DNA of 64,000 nt, from the NCBI GenBank assembly GCA_001662425.1, contig BDDC01000013.1, positions 117,088 to 181,087 of the forward strand. The letters are read 5' to 3'. Below the pieces are notes generated by a model, which did not search any database, was not told where the DNA came from, and worked only from the letters and a program-made list of their open reading frames with translations. The translations under genes and the position numbers were made by a program. The DNA comes from Chlamydomonas sphaeroides. Its lineage: Eukaryota > Chlorophyta > Chlorophyceae > Chlamydomonadales > Chlamydomonadaceae. Shown here piece after piece: positions 10,901-23,200 of the stretch (its first letter is position 1; the number at the start of each line of letters is the position of its first letter).

Positions 10901-13900
10901 TCAGTCGACCTCTTTGGCGTACGCCAGTCCCTCCCCCCCTGTAGACGGCCCGGCCACGGTACCCGGGACCACGCCCCGCGCCGTGCCTACCGCCGCTGCT
11001 CGCCGCCGCTCTGCCTGTCGCGCCCCCTGGCAGCGCACACACGCCGCCGTGCCTGAGACGACCGAAGCCGCCAGCCGCACCGCCGCCACCGCCGCCAGCA
11101 GCCGGTTCCGGTCCAGGGCCGGCAGCAGGCTTGCCAGCACCGCTCCGTCGCCGTAGGCCCCCACCAGTCCGGCCAGCAGCGAGGGGCCCAGCTCCAGGCG
11201 TGCGATGAGCGGCTGCAGCAGTGCCCGGTTGGCCAGCACGAAGGCGGCGGTGCGGGTGTTGCCCACGAAGCCGGCGTTGGGGCGCGTGACGCCGGCCTGC
11301 GGGATGGAGGAAGCGAGGCGGCACCGCTGACCGCATGTATGCAGGTCGGGGGGTCGTGTTGGGGGCGCCTCTCGCACAGGACAAGCCTAGCGGGCTGCAC
11401 CGGCCCTGTCCCCAGCAGCAGGCCGTACAGTACCTGCAGCAGCCAGCCTCCCAGGTCGTACAGCAGTGGCGCCGCCAGCACCGCAGCGGCGTCGTACGCC
11501 CTCAGGGCTCGGGAGTACAGCGCTGTGCGTGCGTCGAGGGTGCCGCTGCTGCTGCCGCTGCCCCGGCGCAGGGTGGCGAGGAGGAGCAGGTAGGGCAGCG
11601 TGTCGGCGAGGGCGAAGGGCAGGCCGCCGAGCACCTGCGGGAGGGAGGACCTGCCATCAGTAGCCGAGTTACGCCATGCAGCCGCAGGCCAACAGTACGG
11701 CGGTCCGACTGGCGGCCTAGATACCGGATCGCACCTTTCTAGCGGCGTGGGCCTCAGCGGAGGCGGCGGTACGGCAGGAGGCGAAGAGGTACGGCAGCAG
11801 CACTAGGCACAGCATGACGGGCGCGGAGCGCTGCAGGGACGCCGCACGCGCCGCACGCTGCCACAGCTGCGCGTCGGCGGCGGTGCTGGGATCGGAGGCC
11901 TGCCCCGTTGCCGGCAGTCCGGCCGGCGCCGCCGCTGTTGCGCCAGCCAAACGGGGATGAGTTTTTGCGGCCGCTGCGGCCACCACAGGCGCCGCTCTGG
12001 CACCGAAGCCGGACAGTCGACCCGACTGGAACGCCCTGGGCAGCAGGTCGACGTCCTGCGACATCGTCAGCTCCGAAGGAGCCGCCGGGTTGCTCCATCG
12101 GCCGTGCAGTACTGACTCGTCGGCATCGCCGTGGGTGCTGCCGAAACCGCAGAGCGCCTCGACGGCGGAAGCGGTGGCGGCCAGACCGGCGCTCCCCAGG
12201 AAGGGCAGCAGCCCCTGCGCCGCCACCTCTCGAGCCGCCGCCAACGCCGCGCCGCTGCCGTCATAAGGCTCGTCGGGGGACGCGGCCTGCGCCGCCAGGG
12301 CCGCCTCCGCCACAAACGCCAGGTCGTCTAGCAGCGGCTGCAGGCCATTGCTCCGGGAGCCGGGCCCGAGGGCCGCGGCGCTGCCTCTGGCACCGCCGAC
12401 AGCCGCGGCACCGTTGTGCGGCGACCCCTCCTCCGCCCCTTCAGGTCGCATGGCTCGCCACAGGGCGGCCAGCTCCGCGGCCACGGCGCGAGGCACCAGC
12501 AGCAGCGGCGTCTGGAAGTGCAGCAGCGGCTGCGGCGGCGCCGGTGCGGATGACGTGGCCCCAGTCTCTTCCTCGTCAGCGCCGCCACCCTCGTCGTCAT
12601 CGGAGTGCACGGGCCCCACCATGACCAGCTGGAGGGGAAGAAGCTGGGAGGTGGAGTGGGGTAACGCCTGTGAGGGAGGAGGAGGAGGCTTGCCACTAGC
12701 TGCAACGGCCTCTTGGCCCCGAGCAAGCGCGCTTCACGCCAGCTCCGCTCCCACCTTCCGCGCCGCCTCCGCCAGCTCCGGCCCCAGCTCCAGCTCCAGG
12801 TGCTGCACCCCGGANNNNNNNNNNNNNNNNNNNNNNNNNNNNNNNNNNNNNNNNNNNNNNNNNNNNNNNNNNNNNNNNNNNNNNNNNNNNNNNNNNNNNN
12901 NNNNNNNNNNNNNNNNNNNNNNNNNNNNNNNNNNNNNNNNNNNNNNNNNNNNNNNNNNNNNNNNNNNNNNNNNNNNNNNNNNNNNNNNNNNNNNNNNNNN
13001 NNNNNNNNNNNNNNNNNNNNNNNNNNNNNNNNNNNNNNNNNNNNNNNNNNNNNNNNNNNNNNNNNNNNNNNNNNNNNNNNNNNNNNNNNNNNNNNNNNNN
13101 NNNNNNNNNNNNNNNNNNNNNNNNNNNNNNNNNNNNNNNNNNNNNNNNNNNNNNNNNNNNNNNNNNNNNNNNNNNNNNNNNNNNNNNNNNNNNNNNNNNN
13201 NNNNNNNNNNNNNNNNNNNNNNNNNNNNNNNNNNNNNNNNNNNNNNNNNNNNNNNNNNNNNNNNNNNNNNNNNNNNNNNNNNNNNNNNNNNNNNNNNNNN
13301 NNNNNNNNNNNNNNNNNNNNNNNNNNNNNNNNNNNNNNNNNNNNNNNNNNNNNNNNNNNNNNNNNNNNNNNNNNNNNNNNNNNNNNNNNNNNNNNNNNNN
13401 NNNNNNNNNNNNNNNNNNNNNNNNNNNNNNNNNNNNNNNNNNNNNNNNNNNNNNNNNNNNNNNNNNNNNNNNNNNNNNNNNNNNNNNNNNNNNNNNNNNN
13501 NNNNNNNNNNNNNNNNGCCCGATCTCGCCGCCGCCGCCGCCGCCAGCAGGGCCGGGGCTGCGGCCGCCAGGCGGGCGCTGTACTGCTCGTGGCTGCCGGG
13601 GTGGCGAAGGACCTGAGGGGATCATACCAAGACGACATGCAGGTCAGGCGTGGCGCTACAACGGAGAACCTCCTCGTAGATAGAACGCCGCCGATCGACG
13701 GGTTCTGCCACGCTCTGCAGCTTCCCTTAGCCTGCCGCCCGACTCACCTTGGCGCTCACGATCACGGTCCTCGTGAGGGAGCGATACGACAGCGGCCCGC
13801 CACCGCCCGGGCACAAGGATTGCGCCAGGCGGCCGGCGGTCGGCGAGGTCCACGCGCCGCTCTGCGCCCAGTCGCGGCTGCCACGCGGAAGGGGCGTGGT

Positions 13901-15863
13901 TGTCAGCATCCGGGCCGTGCGGAACAGCGCCGGGCTGGTTGCCGTCGACGGGCCCGACGCTATGTCCATCGATGGGCCCGGCCCAACCGCCGCCGTCGGC
14001 TCGCGCTCGTTCGCTGAAGGGTCCGGATCTGGCGCCGTCGGCAGCTTCGACCCCGCCTCCGCCGATGGCCGCTGCAGCTCCTGCTGCCGCTGCCGGTCCG
14101 CGGCAGCTGCCACCTCAGCACACAGGCAGCGGTAGCGCCGGCGCAGGCCGCGCTCCAAGGCCCAAGCCACGACAGCGTAGATGCCGACGTGCAGCGCCAG
14201 GGTAGCGACCTGCAGCACGGCTGGTTGTGATGTCAGGAGCTGCGGCCCCCCGCTGACCGGCGGCGCGGAGCCAGCAGCAGGCGCGTCGCCGCTAGCTGCT
14301 GCCAGCGCGTCCGCTGTCAGTTGCGCCTCATGGGCCAGCACCGCGGGGGCGATGTGGTGGGCCGTGTAGAGGATGGTGGCGGCGTGGAGGGCGATGGCGG
14401 GCAGCGACAGCTCGAGCCGGACCTGCGATGGCGTGGGCAGCGATCGCGCGGAGGGCGCACGCGCTCGCGGCAGTGTTTGCCCGCAGGGGCTGTGGTGGGA
14501 AGCATGGGACACCGCTGCTCGCGTCCGCTCTGCGCGTCCCAGCGGGGCCGCAAGGCACGCGTGTGTGGGTCATGGATGGGACATGCAGCGCGCCAGCGCT
14601 GCTCACCAGCGTCAGCGTCCCCAGGAAGACCTGCAGCACGGCCTCCAGCAGCGGCCGGCTGGTGATGAGCAGTACGTTGCGCGCGAAGGCGGCGGCGCCG
14701 GACCAAGCAGCGCGCGGCAGCAGCGCGGGCATGGCTAGCAGCAGGCCGCTGCTCTGCAGGGGGAGGCCGGTCAGCCACACCACCTCGCGCCACCTGCGGC
14801 AGCCGACGGGCGCGAGCGGTCGACGATGTGCAAGCAGGGAAAGCGCTGAAGCTGGGGCGTTGTAGATGTCCGTCCTGCCGCCGCCGCGCCACCGTCTGCT
14901 GGTGCGGTGCGGGCCGCCGTCAGGGCTGCCCCAGCACCCGGCCCTGCGCCCCTTTCCGCGCGCTGAGCCCAGCTGCGTTACGTTTTCGCAGGTTACAGGT
15001 ATTCCTACTTTGACTCCGTTCTAGCTTATCATGAGCCCAGCTGCGTGTCGTGTGCGCGAGGCCGCTGGAGGCCGCTGGAGGCCGCTGGGGGCCGCTGGGG
15101 GCCGCAGCGGCAACGCCGCCCCTCCACCTCACCTGGCCCACCACGCCCACAGCGCGCCGTCGCGCCGTGCCGCCGCCAGGGCCAGCAGCAGCCCCACCGC
15201 CGCCAATTCGTGCAGGGCGATGCCCAGCCAGTAGAGGTCCCGCTGGGTCAGCGGGTGATACACCAGGTAGGGCAGGGGGTGGGCTAGGACGTGGAAGACC
15301 TGGCGTGGTTGGGGGCAACGGGGAGGTGGGGCCGGGTGGTTGGTCGGGTGCGTTGGGTTGGGGGCGTGCACCACTCCAGTGGGTCCGTTGAGCATCTCGA
15401 CAGACCGTATGAACGAACGTTGGGCGAAACCGCCTACTACAGAAGTGGAGAGCGGCGGTGAGCCCGGTACGTTGGGCTGGGGGCGTGCCGGCCCCCTGCG
15501 CCCTGCCCGCTGCCCTCCCTCCCTCGTTGTGGCCAGTGCCCAGCCCGGCACATGCGGACCGCCCCTACTCGCCTGCGCCAGCAGCCCCCCCTCGCAGGGA
15601 AAGGCAGGCAGCAGCGACCCGCGCGACACCGCCAGCGCGCAGCGCGCAGCGTGTGTGTCGGGCGTTGCCGCAGGGTCGAGCGCGCGGCTGCTGACGACGC
15701 GTGTTGCCACTATGACGTACAGGAGCGGCATGCAGAGCGCTGTCGCCAGGTCCTGGCTGAACATGCAAGCCGCGAGGAAGGCGCCGTAGGTCGGGGCCAT
15801 TCGTGGCCGGGGCTGCTGGCCCGAGCCAGCTGAGGCATGCGCTGAGACGCTTGCTCTAGCCAT
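10901..15863 (-). CDS. Multi-pass membrane protein of unknown family
   Basis: Spliced minus-strand gene. Likely start ATG at 15863 (a second in-frame ATG at 15800), stop TGA 10903-10901. Exons that fit in phase: from 15863 to about 15600-15700 (donor uncertain), 15299-15133, 14793-14607, 14422-13748, 13612 into the assembly gap, from the gap to 12755, 12628-11735, 11634-11401, 11296-10901. Several exons carry hydrophobic helices: LATALCMPLLYVIVATRV, LAAVGLLLALAAA, a helix-rich exon at 14793-14607, two helices in 14422-13748, VMLCLVLLPYLFASC, and a final pair around TLPYLLLLATL and LLQVLYGLLLG. Long Ala/Pro/Ser-rich loops, one acidic (after 12628), separate them. I recognise no transporter, channel or enzyme signature. 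The gap removes part of the middle, so total length and helix count are unknown. Confidence 0.65.
12815..13516. other. Assembly gap (run of N)
   Basis: A run of 702 N bases. It falls inside the membrane-protein gene; exons on both sides are in frame with the rest of the model, so coding sequence is probably missing here. Confidence 1.
15059..15108. repeat. 10-bp tandem repeat in an intron
   Basis: About five copies of a 10-bp unit of the form GAGGCCGCTG/GGGGCCGCTG, located just after an exon end of the membrane-protein gene (minus strand), in its intron. Confidence 0.8.
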
Positions 15864-17281
15864 AGAGCCGCCGCAGCCATCGCGCGAGGCAGGAGCCCGC
15901 GCGCGGCAGTCGTCGTCGGGTCGCGCGCCGCCCGGTGGGTCATCCTGCTGGCTGCGAAGCGCTCGCCGCCGCAGCCAGGGCACGCCCAGGCCCGGCAGCT
16001 GGCGCATAGCGAGAGACGAGGGGCAAGGGCGCTGTGGGAACAGCGCCGAGGGAGCGAGGTCGCTGGGGCGTTGCAAGCTGCAGCGGTGAAAACAGGGGGG
16101 GTTCCCCTGGGTAGATAGCTCGCCGCAACGTGAGAGCGGATGGGCTGGCAGCGCGTGCAGGAGCAGGCGAGCACTTGTCCTGCTTGGCGGCGGGGCCGGC
16201 AATCGGGTGAGTCGCGAAGCGCCCACATCTAGCGTGGCCTCGGACGCGCCGTACGTCGCGCCAGGTCCCGGTTCCTTTGCCTCAAGCCGCACGTGCGGAC
16301 AGGGACGAGGCGCTGCGAGACGCGGTCCCCCCAAACACACACCACGCAAGCCGCAGCTGTGGCGTGCCGGGCATGATCGCCCGCCAACCATCCCCTCGCC
16401 GTGCCAGCTCCGCCCTGGCTCAGCCGGGGCGTTGGGACGAGTGAGCGCTCATACGCGCCAACCTGATCCTTATCAACTCCACGGCGGCCCATGGTTGCCC
16501 TACCTGCGTGCGCAGCCAGGGGCGGGTACAGCCGTGCCGCCCTCCGCTGGGCCCGACACGCGTCAAGCCCGGGAATGGGCGCGAGGCGAGAGCCACCCGG
16601 ACGCGCTCCGCACGATACAACAGCGCGCGAGGGCGACTGGTTTTTGGGTGTGTCGAGCAGCAGCAGATGCGGCAAGGGAAGTTGTGTGGTGCTGGCAGGG
16701 CAAGCGAGAAGTATGCTGGACAGAGGACACAGGAAGCGCCCCGTGCGGCAGTTCACAGCCGCTTGGACCGAGCCGCGGTCTCGGCGCCTCCGAATGCGGC
16801 CAGCGGCCGCTACCAAGATCTCGGTTACCAGCCAGCTCCTGGCTGCGGCTCCTGCGGCCCCAGCTGCCAGGGCCGCAGCATTGCTTTCCATGCACACGTC
16901 CTCCACACCCCAGGCATGAACATGCACACGCCACGCTCACCATCTCCCACCGCTCATCCCGACACGCTAGTGCCCCCCTCTCGACCGCCTCCTGACAAAG
17001 CTAGCAGTCAAGGAGCCGCCGGCAAGCTAGCTGCTCGGGCCCCCGGGGCCTCTCGCCGCCGCTAGTCAACATCTATGTCTGCCTACGCCTACCCCTGCAA
17101 TACCTGTCCACACGCCGCCGGCGAGAGCTCTACCCAGCTACGCCACCGCATCTCTGCTGACCTAGACCTAGCTACTCACACCTATAGCCCTATGGCCAAC
17201 ATGCGTTCGGGTGCTAGCTCGAGTCAATCAATGTGTCAGCTAGCGCACCACGCATACCTAGGCGCGCCGCCATCTACTGTA
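15864..17281. other. Intergenic between SEC5 3' end and membrane-protein 5' end
   Basis: No open frame here shows a recognised motif or a splice-consistent chain. It should hold the 3' untranslated region of SEC5 and the promoter of the membrane-protein gene, both on the minus strand. Upstream untranslated exons of the latter cannot be excluded. Confidence 0.5.
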
Positions 17282-20200
17282 TCAGTCGCCACCCGCAGCG
17301 GCCCGGCGCCGCCGTGCGAGCCTCTCCGCCAGCCCCTCGCGCTCAGCCTCGGACGGCGAGCCGGCGGGCGCTGCCGCCCGGGCGCCTCTCCGCCGCAGCG
17401 GCGGCTCCTCCTCGCTCTCCTCCGCCAGCGCCGCCTCCGCCTTGGCCATGCGGCTCCGCCATCGGCTCAGCGCAGACGCGTCCCCAGTGGCCGGCCCCGC
17501 CGCACTGGCGCTGGAGCTCGCCTTGCCGCCGCCCGGCCCCGCATCGCCGCCACCGCCACCGCGCCTGCTGCCGCCGCTGTCCGCCCTGCCGGCGCCCACG
17601 GCAACGCCGTTGGCTCGGCGACCGCCAGCCGCCGCAGGCTCGTTGCCGCCGTTGCGGCTGCCGCTTACGGGCTTGCTGGCCGCGGCCGGCGGCGGCTCTG
17701 CCGCCGGCGCCGCCACCGCCACCGGCGCTGCCGCCGCCCCGGACGCGCCGAAGCAGCGGATGTTGAGCGCGTGCCGCCTCATCCAGGCGCCCCGCACCTG
17801 CTGCTCCAGCAGCTCCCGCAGCGCGTCGCTGATGGACTCGCCGTCGGCCAGGTCCGCCACAGCCGCCGCCAGCTCCGAGGCCGGCCGGTAGCGCCGCGAC
17901 CGCTGGCGCGCGGCGATGGCCGAGCCCAGCATCACCTGATTGGGCAGCAACACACGCCACAGGGCCATGACCACAACGCCTTAGCAGCAGCCAACGAGCA
18001 GCCGCTGGCCAGCGGAGCAGTTGCAAGCTGCGGACCCCCTGCGGGTGCAGAGCAGCCGGAGGCCCCACCTTGCCCTCCGCCAGCTCCGCCGCCAGCGCGG
18101 GCGTCAGCAGCGGCCGCAGCGCGGCCAGCAGGAACTCCAGGTCGGCCCACAGCGCAACCAGCTGCTCCACGCTGGCGCCCTCGGCCGCGCCCTCGCCCTC
18201 CTGCTGCTTTGCGCGACGCGAGGAGGCCAGGGCCTGGTAGGCGTGGCTCAGGTGCTCCACCAGGTGCTCCGCCAGCGCCTCCATGAAGGAGCGAAGGTTG
18301 CCTGCGGCACGGGCAGGGTTGCAACTCTTGTGTTCGTCTCGTCTGCGCATGTGGCTGCAAAACCCCAGGTACGATGCACGGGTTAGGGTAAGGCAGGCGC
18401 GTCGGAGGCGGGCGAGGTGCTGGACGAAGGCGGAAGGCGGCGCGGGGGTAGGGATAGGGCCCAAGCGCCGCAACAACCTGGGCACCACGGCAGACGCTGT
18501 GCGGCGCCGATGCGGGACGGCAGCGCGGCAACGGCACCTGGCGCCGTAGACCCCCAGCTCGTTAAGAGCCCAGAGGCTGAGCCACGCAGGCGCCCCTCGC
18601 ATACCACGCTGCCCCGCCTTGTACGCTTGCAGCCATTCTCACTCGGCGAGTACGCGAGCGCCTCGTTGTGGATGGCCGTCAGCAGCGCCAGCAGCCCGCA
18701 GCAGCCGGAGCTGGGCCCGGCCGGCCCCGCCAGCAGCACCTTGCCGCTGCCCGTCCCGGCCCCGCCCTTCCCCGCGCGCTTGGACAAGCCCGCGCCCGCG
18801 GACGCAACGGTGCCGTTGGCGCCGCCGCCGGCCTCGGGGGCAGTGGCGGGCAGCGGCGCCGTCTCCGCGGCGATGTATCGCGCCACGCCGGAGCGCACGG
18901 CGGCCTCCTTGCGGCTGAGATAGGCCGACCCCAGCGCCTCATTGGAGCGACGCATGCCGGAGGTGAGCTCCCGCAGGCGGCGCTGGCATACCACCGTCGC
19001 GTCGGCCGTGGCTGCGGGCCGGGGTCGGGGTAGCGGACACACGCGTGTCAGCATCAGCGCGATCGGGAACCGAATGCCCCTGCAGTGCGCCCGCCCCCGG
19101 CGCGATGCGCACCCTGCCGTGCACGCGGGTGTTACGGCACTCACGTGCTAGCAGCCGGCGGTAGCGCTCCACCACCCCCGGCATGACCCGGCTGCGGATG
19201 ACGGCGCTGTTGCTGATCACCAGCAGCACGCGTACGTCGCTGCTGCTGCCGGCGCCGTCGGTGACCGAGCCGCCGCCCTGCTCTGCGCCAGCGCCGAGCA
19301 AGGTCGTTTGGCTGACAAGGCTGCGGCGCGACCAGGCGCCGCCAGCCTCGTCAGTGGGCGACAGCGAGCGGCGCGCGGCGTCGGGCGCACCGGCGCCCTT
19401 GACCGGGGACGTGGACAGGCTGCTGCGGAACAAGGAGAGCGGCGCCGGCGTACGCGTCGAAGACACAATCACGCAGATGGCAGAGAGCGCACGTGGCGGA
19501 GACCCCTCTCGGCATGCCGACCGTGCCGGAGCTGCATAACAGACACACCTGCTCCCGGCTGCCAGTGCGCGGCCGCTGCCTGCCTGGCCGCCGCCGCCGC
19601 CGTCCGCGTACAGCGCCCGTGCGTACTCTGCCAGCGCCTCCGACAGCAGCGAGAAGCAGGCCAGCACCGAGCCCTGCAGCAGTCGCCACGGGTGGTCACA
19701 CGCATGCGTGCGGCGGCGCTGCTAGCATGGAGGCCCCGGCACCGAGCCTCGGACACAGCGCAACAAAGCCCCATGTCGCGGCTCGCGCTCCCATGCAGTC
19801 GCTGCTGCACATGTCAGCGCACGTCAGCTGGCTGGCCGCGTGCCGGCTGCATGCCGTCACCCCGCACAGCACTGCCCGGCCCCACCTGCATGGGTCGCCA
19901 GCCCGACTCAGGGGGCACCTCCTCGGGGCCCCCTGCGGCCTCGGCCACGGGCCGCAGCGGCCACTGGTAGTGCAGCAGCGCCACGCCGACCTCCTCCTGC
20001 GGCCGGGGTGGGTCGAATCGGCAAGAGGACGTCATTGCGCTGAGGGGATTTCAAGGACCTGGGGGCTCAGAGGCACGCTGCGCCTAGCACCGCAGCCGTC
20101 CCCAGGGCCCATGGCACCAGGGGCAGTCAGTCCCGCTGAGGGCCGCACCTCGAGGCGCCGCGGTAGCACGGTGACCGGCTGCGCGTCCGCAGCCAGGGAG

Positions 20201-23200
20201 TCCAGCCTGTGGGCCGCGGCGGGGGCGGAGCGCGACGACGCATATGCTTGCACCTTGCAAAGCCGCAACTCAGCAGCCACGGGTTGACGTGCCGTCGCTG
20301 CAGCCATTACCCGGCGCGTCCTCGCCCTGCCATGACGCCACTGCGGTCACTAACTGTGACAGCTGCGCGCAACCCCTGGCTGCCCGGATGCCAACGCGGT
20401 CAGCCAGTGGAGTTGTGGGTAGCTGCGTCTCTACGGTGCCATCCACCCCGCTGTGCCACGCCAGGCGACCCGTATCCTTCTTGCCTGAAGTCGTCAGCGC
20501 CAAACAGCAGCTGCGGCAGCTCCGCCAGGTGGTCGCTGAGCACGCTGACGTGGACGCCCAGGGCAGCCATGCAGGCAGACTGCAGGCGGGGAGCAGCAGG
20601 GCACGTTGGCCCACAGCGCCACAGGTAAGCGCAGCGTGGGCAAGGACCCCAAGGCCCGGGCCCCAACGCAGAACAAGGCCACGGCGCTCGCCGCTGCGTG
20701 GGTGCGGGCAGGGGGGCGCTGCGGCCTGCCTGCTGAGCTGCATGGCAGCGGGGCAGGGAAGCAGGGCAACACCTGCCTGCAGGGGCGCCAGCGGCCGTTG
20801 CCCCACGCCCAGGCGCTGCAGGCTGAACCACAGATTCGCGGCGTCCTGGCCGGGCAGGGGCAGGCAGGGAAGAAATGATGGCTTTGAGGTGATGTAAGGT
20901 GCCAGTGGGCTGCGCGGAGGAGTGAGGCCGTGACGTAGGCTACAGACCGGAACCAAGTTGTTTCCCGGGCCCTCGAACAGGCGCGCACCTTGATGACCAG
21001 GGGCAGGCCCGGCTGCAGCGGCCCCGCTCGCGCCAGCGAGTGCACAGCGCGCCTGCAGCGGAAAGCAGCATTCAGCACTCAGGGCAGCGCGCGTCCGCAG
21101 CGCGCGCTCAGCGAACAGGGCAGCAGAGCAGAGGCGGCGCCACACACCGCCCAGCAGCAGCGCTGCGCTCGCGCCGCCGAGCCGTGGGCCGCGCACACAG
21201 GCACCTTGCGCTCACCTCAGCCGCTGCGCATACTTGCTCAGCAACGCCTCCACTAGGCGCCGCGCCTGGGAAGGCCCTCGGCCGAGCGCCTCGCGCGACG
21301 GCTCGTCCAGGTCGGGCTGGCTGCCGTACTTTGGGCTGTGGCACGTGGCCCACATCCCCGGTACGGCACTCAGCAGCGCGCCCGACAGGCCGCACACGTA
21401 CGACACCCACTGCCGCTGCGCCGGCGTGAGGGAAGGCTCGGGCACGTGCGCCGACGCTGGCAGCGGCTCCGCCGCCGCCGAGCCGACGCCGGCGTCCGCG
21501 TGCGGTAGCCGCCTCAGCTCGATGCGGACGTGCTCGGGCAGGCCGCCTCCACCGTCGGAGAAGGCGGTGGCGCCGGCACCGGGCCACAGGAGGAAGGCAG
21601 TTTCCGCGTTGTCGTGCTCGTCGTGCTCGTCGTGGAGCTCGCCCTCGTCATCCAGGTCCTCCCCGACCTCGCTCAGGTCCTCCTCCTCGCCGCCGCCGCC
21701 GTCGGTCGCCGCTGCCCCGGGCCTCGCGGGCCCCGCCGCCGCTGCCACTGCCGAGCTGGCTGCGCCGGCGGCCCGGCTGCTGCTGCTCCCGCTGGCGCCG
21801 CCGCGAGCTTCACGCAGACCCAGCGTCGACAGGGACGAGTGCAGCGAGGCAGCTCGCTCCGCGGCGCGCGAGCGCGGCCCGCGCACGCCGGCGGCTGCCG
21901 CAGAACCGTTGGCGTTGGCGCTGGGGCCCGCGGCGTGCAACCCCGCCGCCCCTGTCGCCTTCATCCATGCCGCCACCAGCGCCTCCAGCTGTTGCGTGTG
22001 TGTCTTGTCACAGGCCTGGCGAGGATCGCGCCAGGGCAGCGAGAGCAAGCGTGCCCACAGCCATCAGCACGAGGGCAGGCACTTGGGCTTCCTGCCGCAC
22101 GCACTGGTGAGCAGCGTCTGTGCTGCTCCCCAGCCCACCGGCCGCACCTGTATCCGCTCGTCCACGTGCTGCTGCAGCCGGGCCACGTACAGCCGCACGG
22201 CGTCGTCCTCCCGAGCCGACGGCAGCCGCTCCTGCCAAGGCGACACGAGGCAGGCGGACAGCGCGGCACGGGCCGTTGACGTCCCTCCATGGCGCGACGC
22301 CGGGACCTGCCTCACGGAGCCCAGCGCGGGGTGCGGCACCTGCCTCACGGCACCGGAAGCCACCGGGCGGAACGTGACTCACCTGCCGTACGAGCGTCAT
22401 GAAGACCAGGTAGTCGGGCATGTGAGTCAGCCGCTGCTGGGCACTGCCCGCCGCTTCGCTGGCGGCTGGGCCACCGCCGCCGGCCGCCGTCGCGCCGGCG
22501 CCGCCCGAGAGCTGGACGCCACCGCCGCCGGACGCCGGGTCTGGCGGCGGCTCCGTCACGAGCTGGCGCGTGGCCAGGTACACCTCGGTCACGCGCTGTG
22601 GGACAAGTCGGGGCCAAACCGTCTTGCAGCGCCGCAGCAGCAGGTCAAACCCAGGCACAGTACGGTACTCCCAGGCGATGCGCCACCGTAAGCTTCAAGG
22701 ATGCCTCTCGAGCCAGCAGCTTCGTGGGCATTGCTGCTGCAGCTGTTGGGGCCGACCGCACGACCGGCTGTCCCAGCGTGGGCCCCTGCTCTAGCTTTGG
22801 GCCCATGCCCAGTGCGCCGCACCTTCTCGATCTCCGAGTACAGGCTGACCCACACACGCGGCGACGTGGGGCCGGGCCGTATGAGCTGGTTGGCCCGCCG
22901 GTACTCGCGGACCACCTGCGGTCACGACGTGGCCGCACGGCAGTGGCAGCGGCGGCATGTCTGACGAAGAGGTTGTGTGGCCGTGTGAGTTGTAGAGACG
23001 ACAGAGCGATGTTGCGCCGGTGGCAATGCAGTTTCATCATGGGCCCAGCTGCCCAGCCGCCAGGGTTGAAGGTGCATGGGGCAGCGCAGCGCAGCACAGT
23101 ACGCAGGCGGTGCGGCCATCAGCGCCGCGGCGTCGCCGGAGCCCATGGCGCCCAACCACGCCGACCATCCCCCGCGGCCCGGAACCCGCGGCCCCACCTG

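Noticed and set aside
12328..14017. Long open frames spanning the first run of N
   Set aside because: They are open only because N bases contain no stop codons.
15129..16391. 420-residue minus-strand open frame taken as a single exon
   Set aside because: Only its ends look coding; the middle matches intron-like sequence, and helix-bearing parts join better by splicing.
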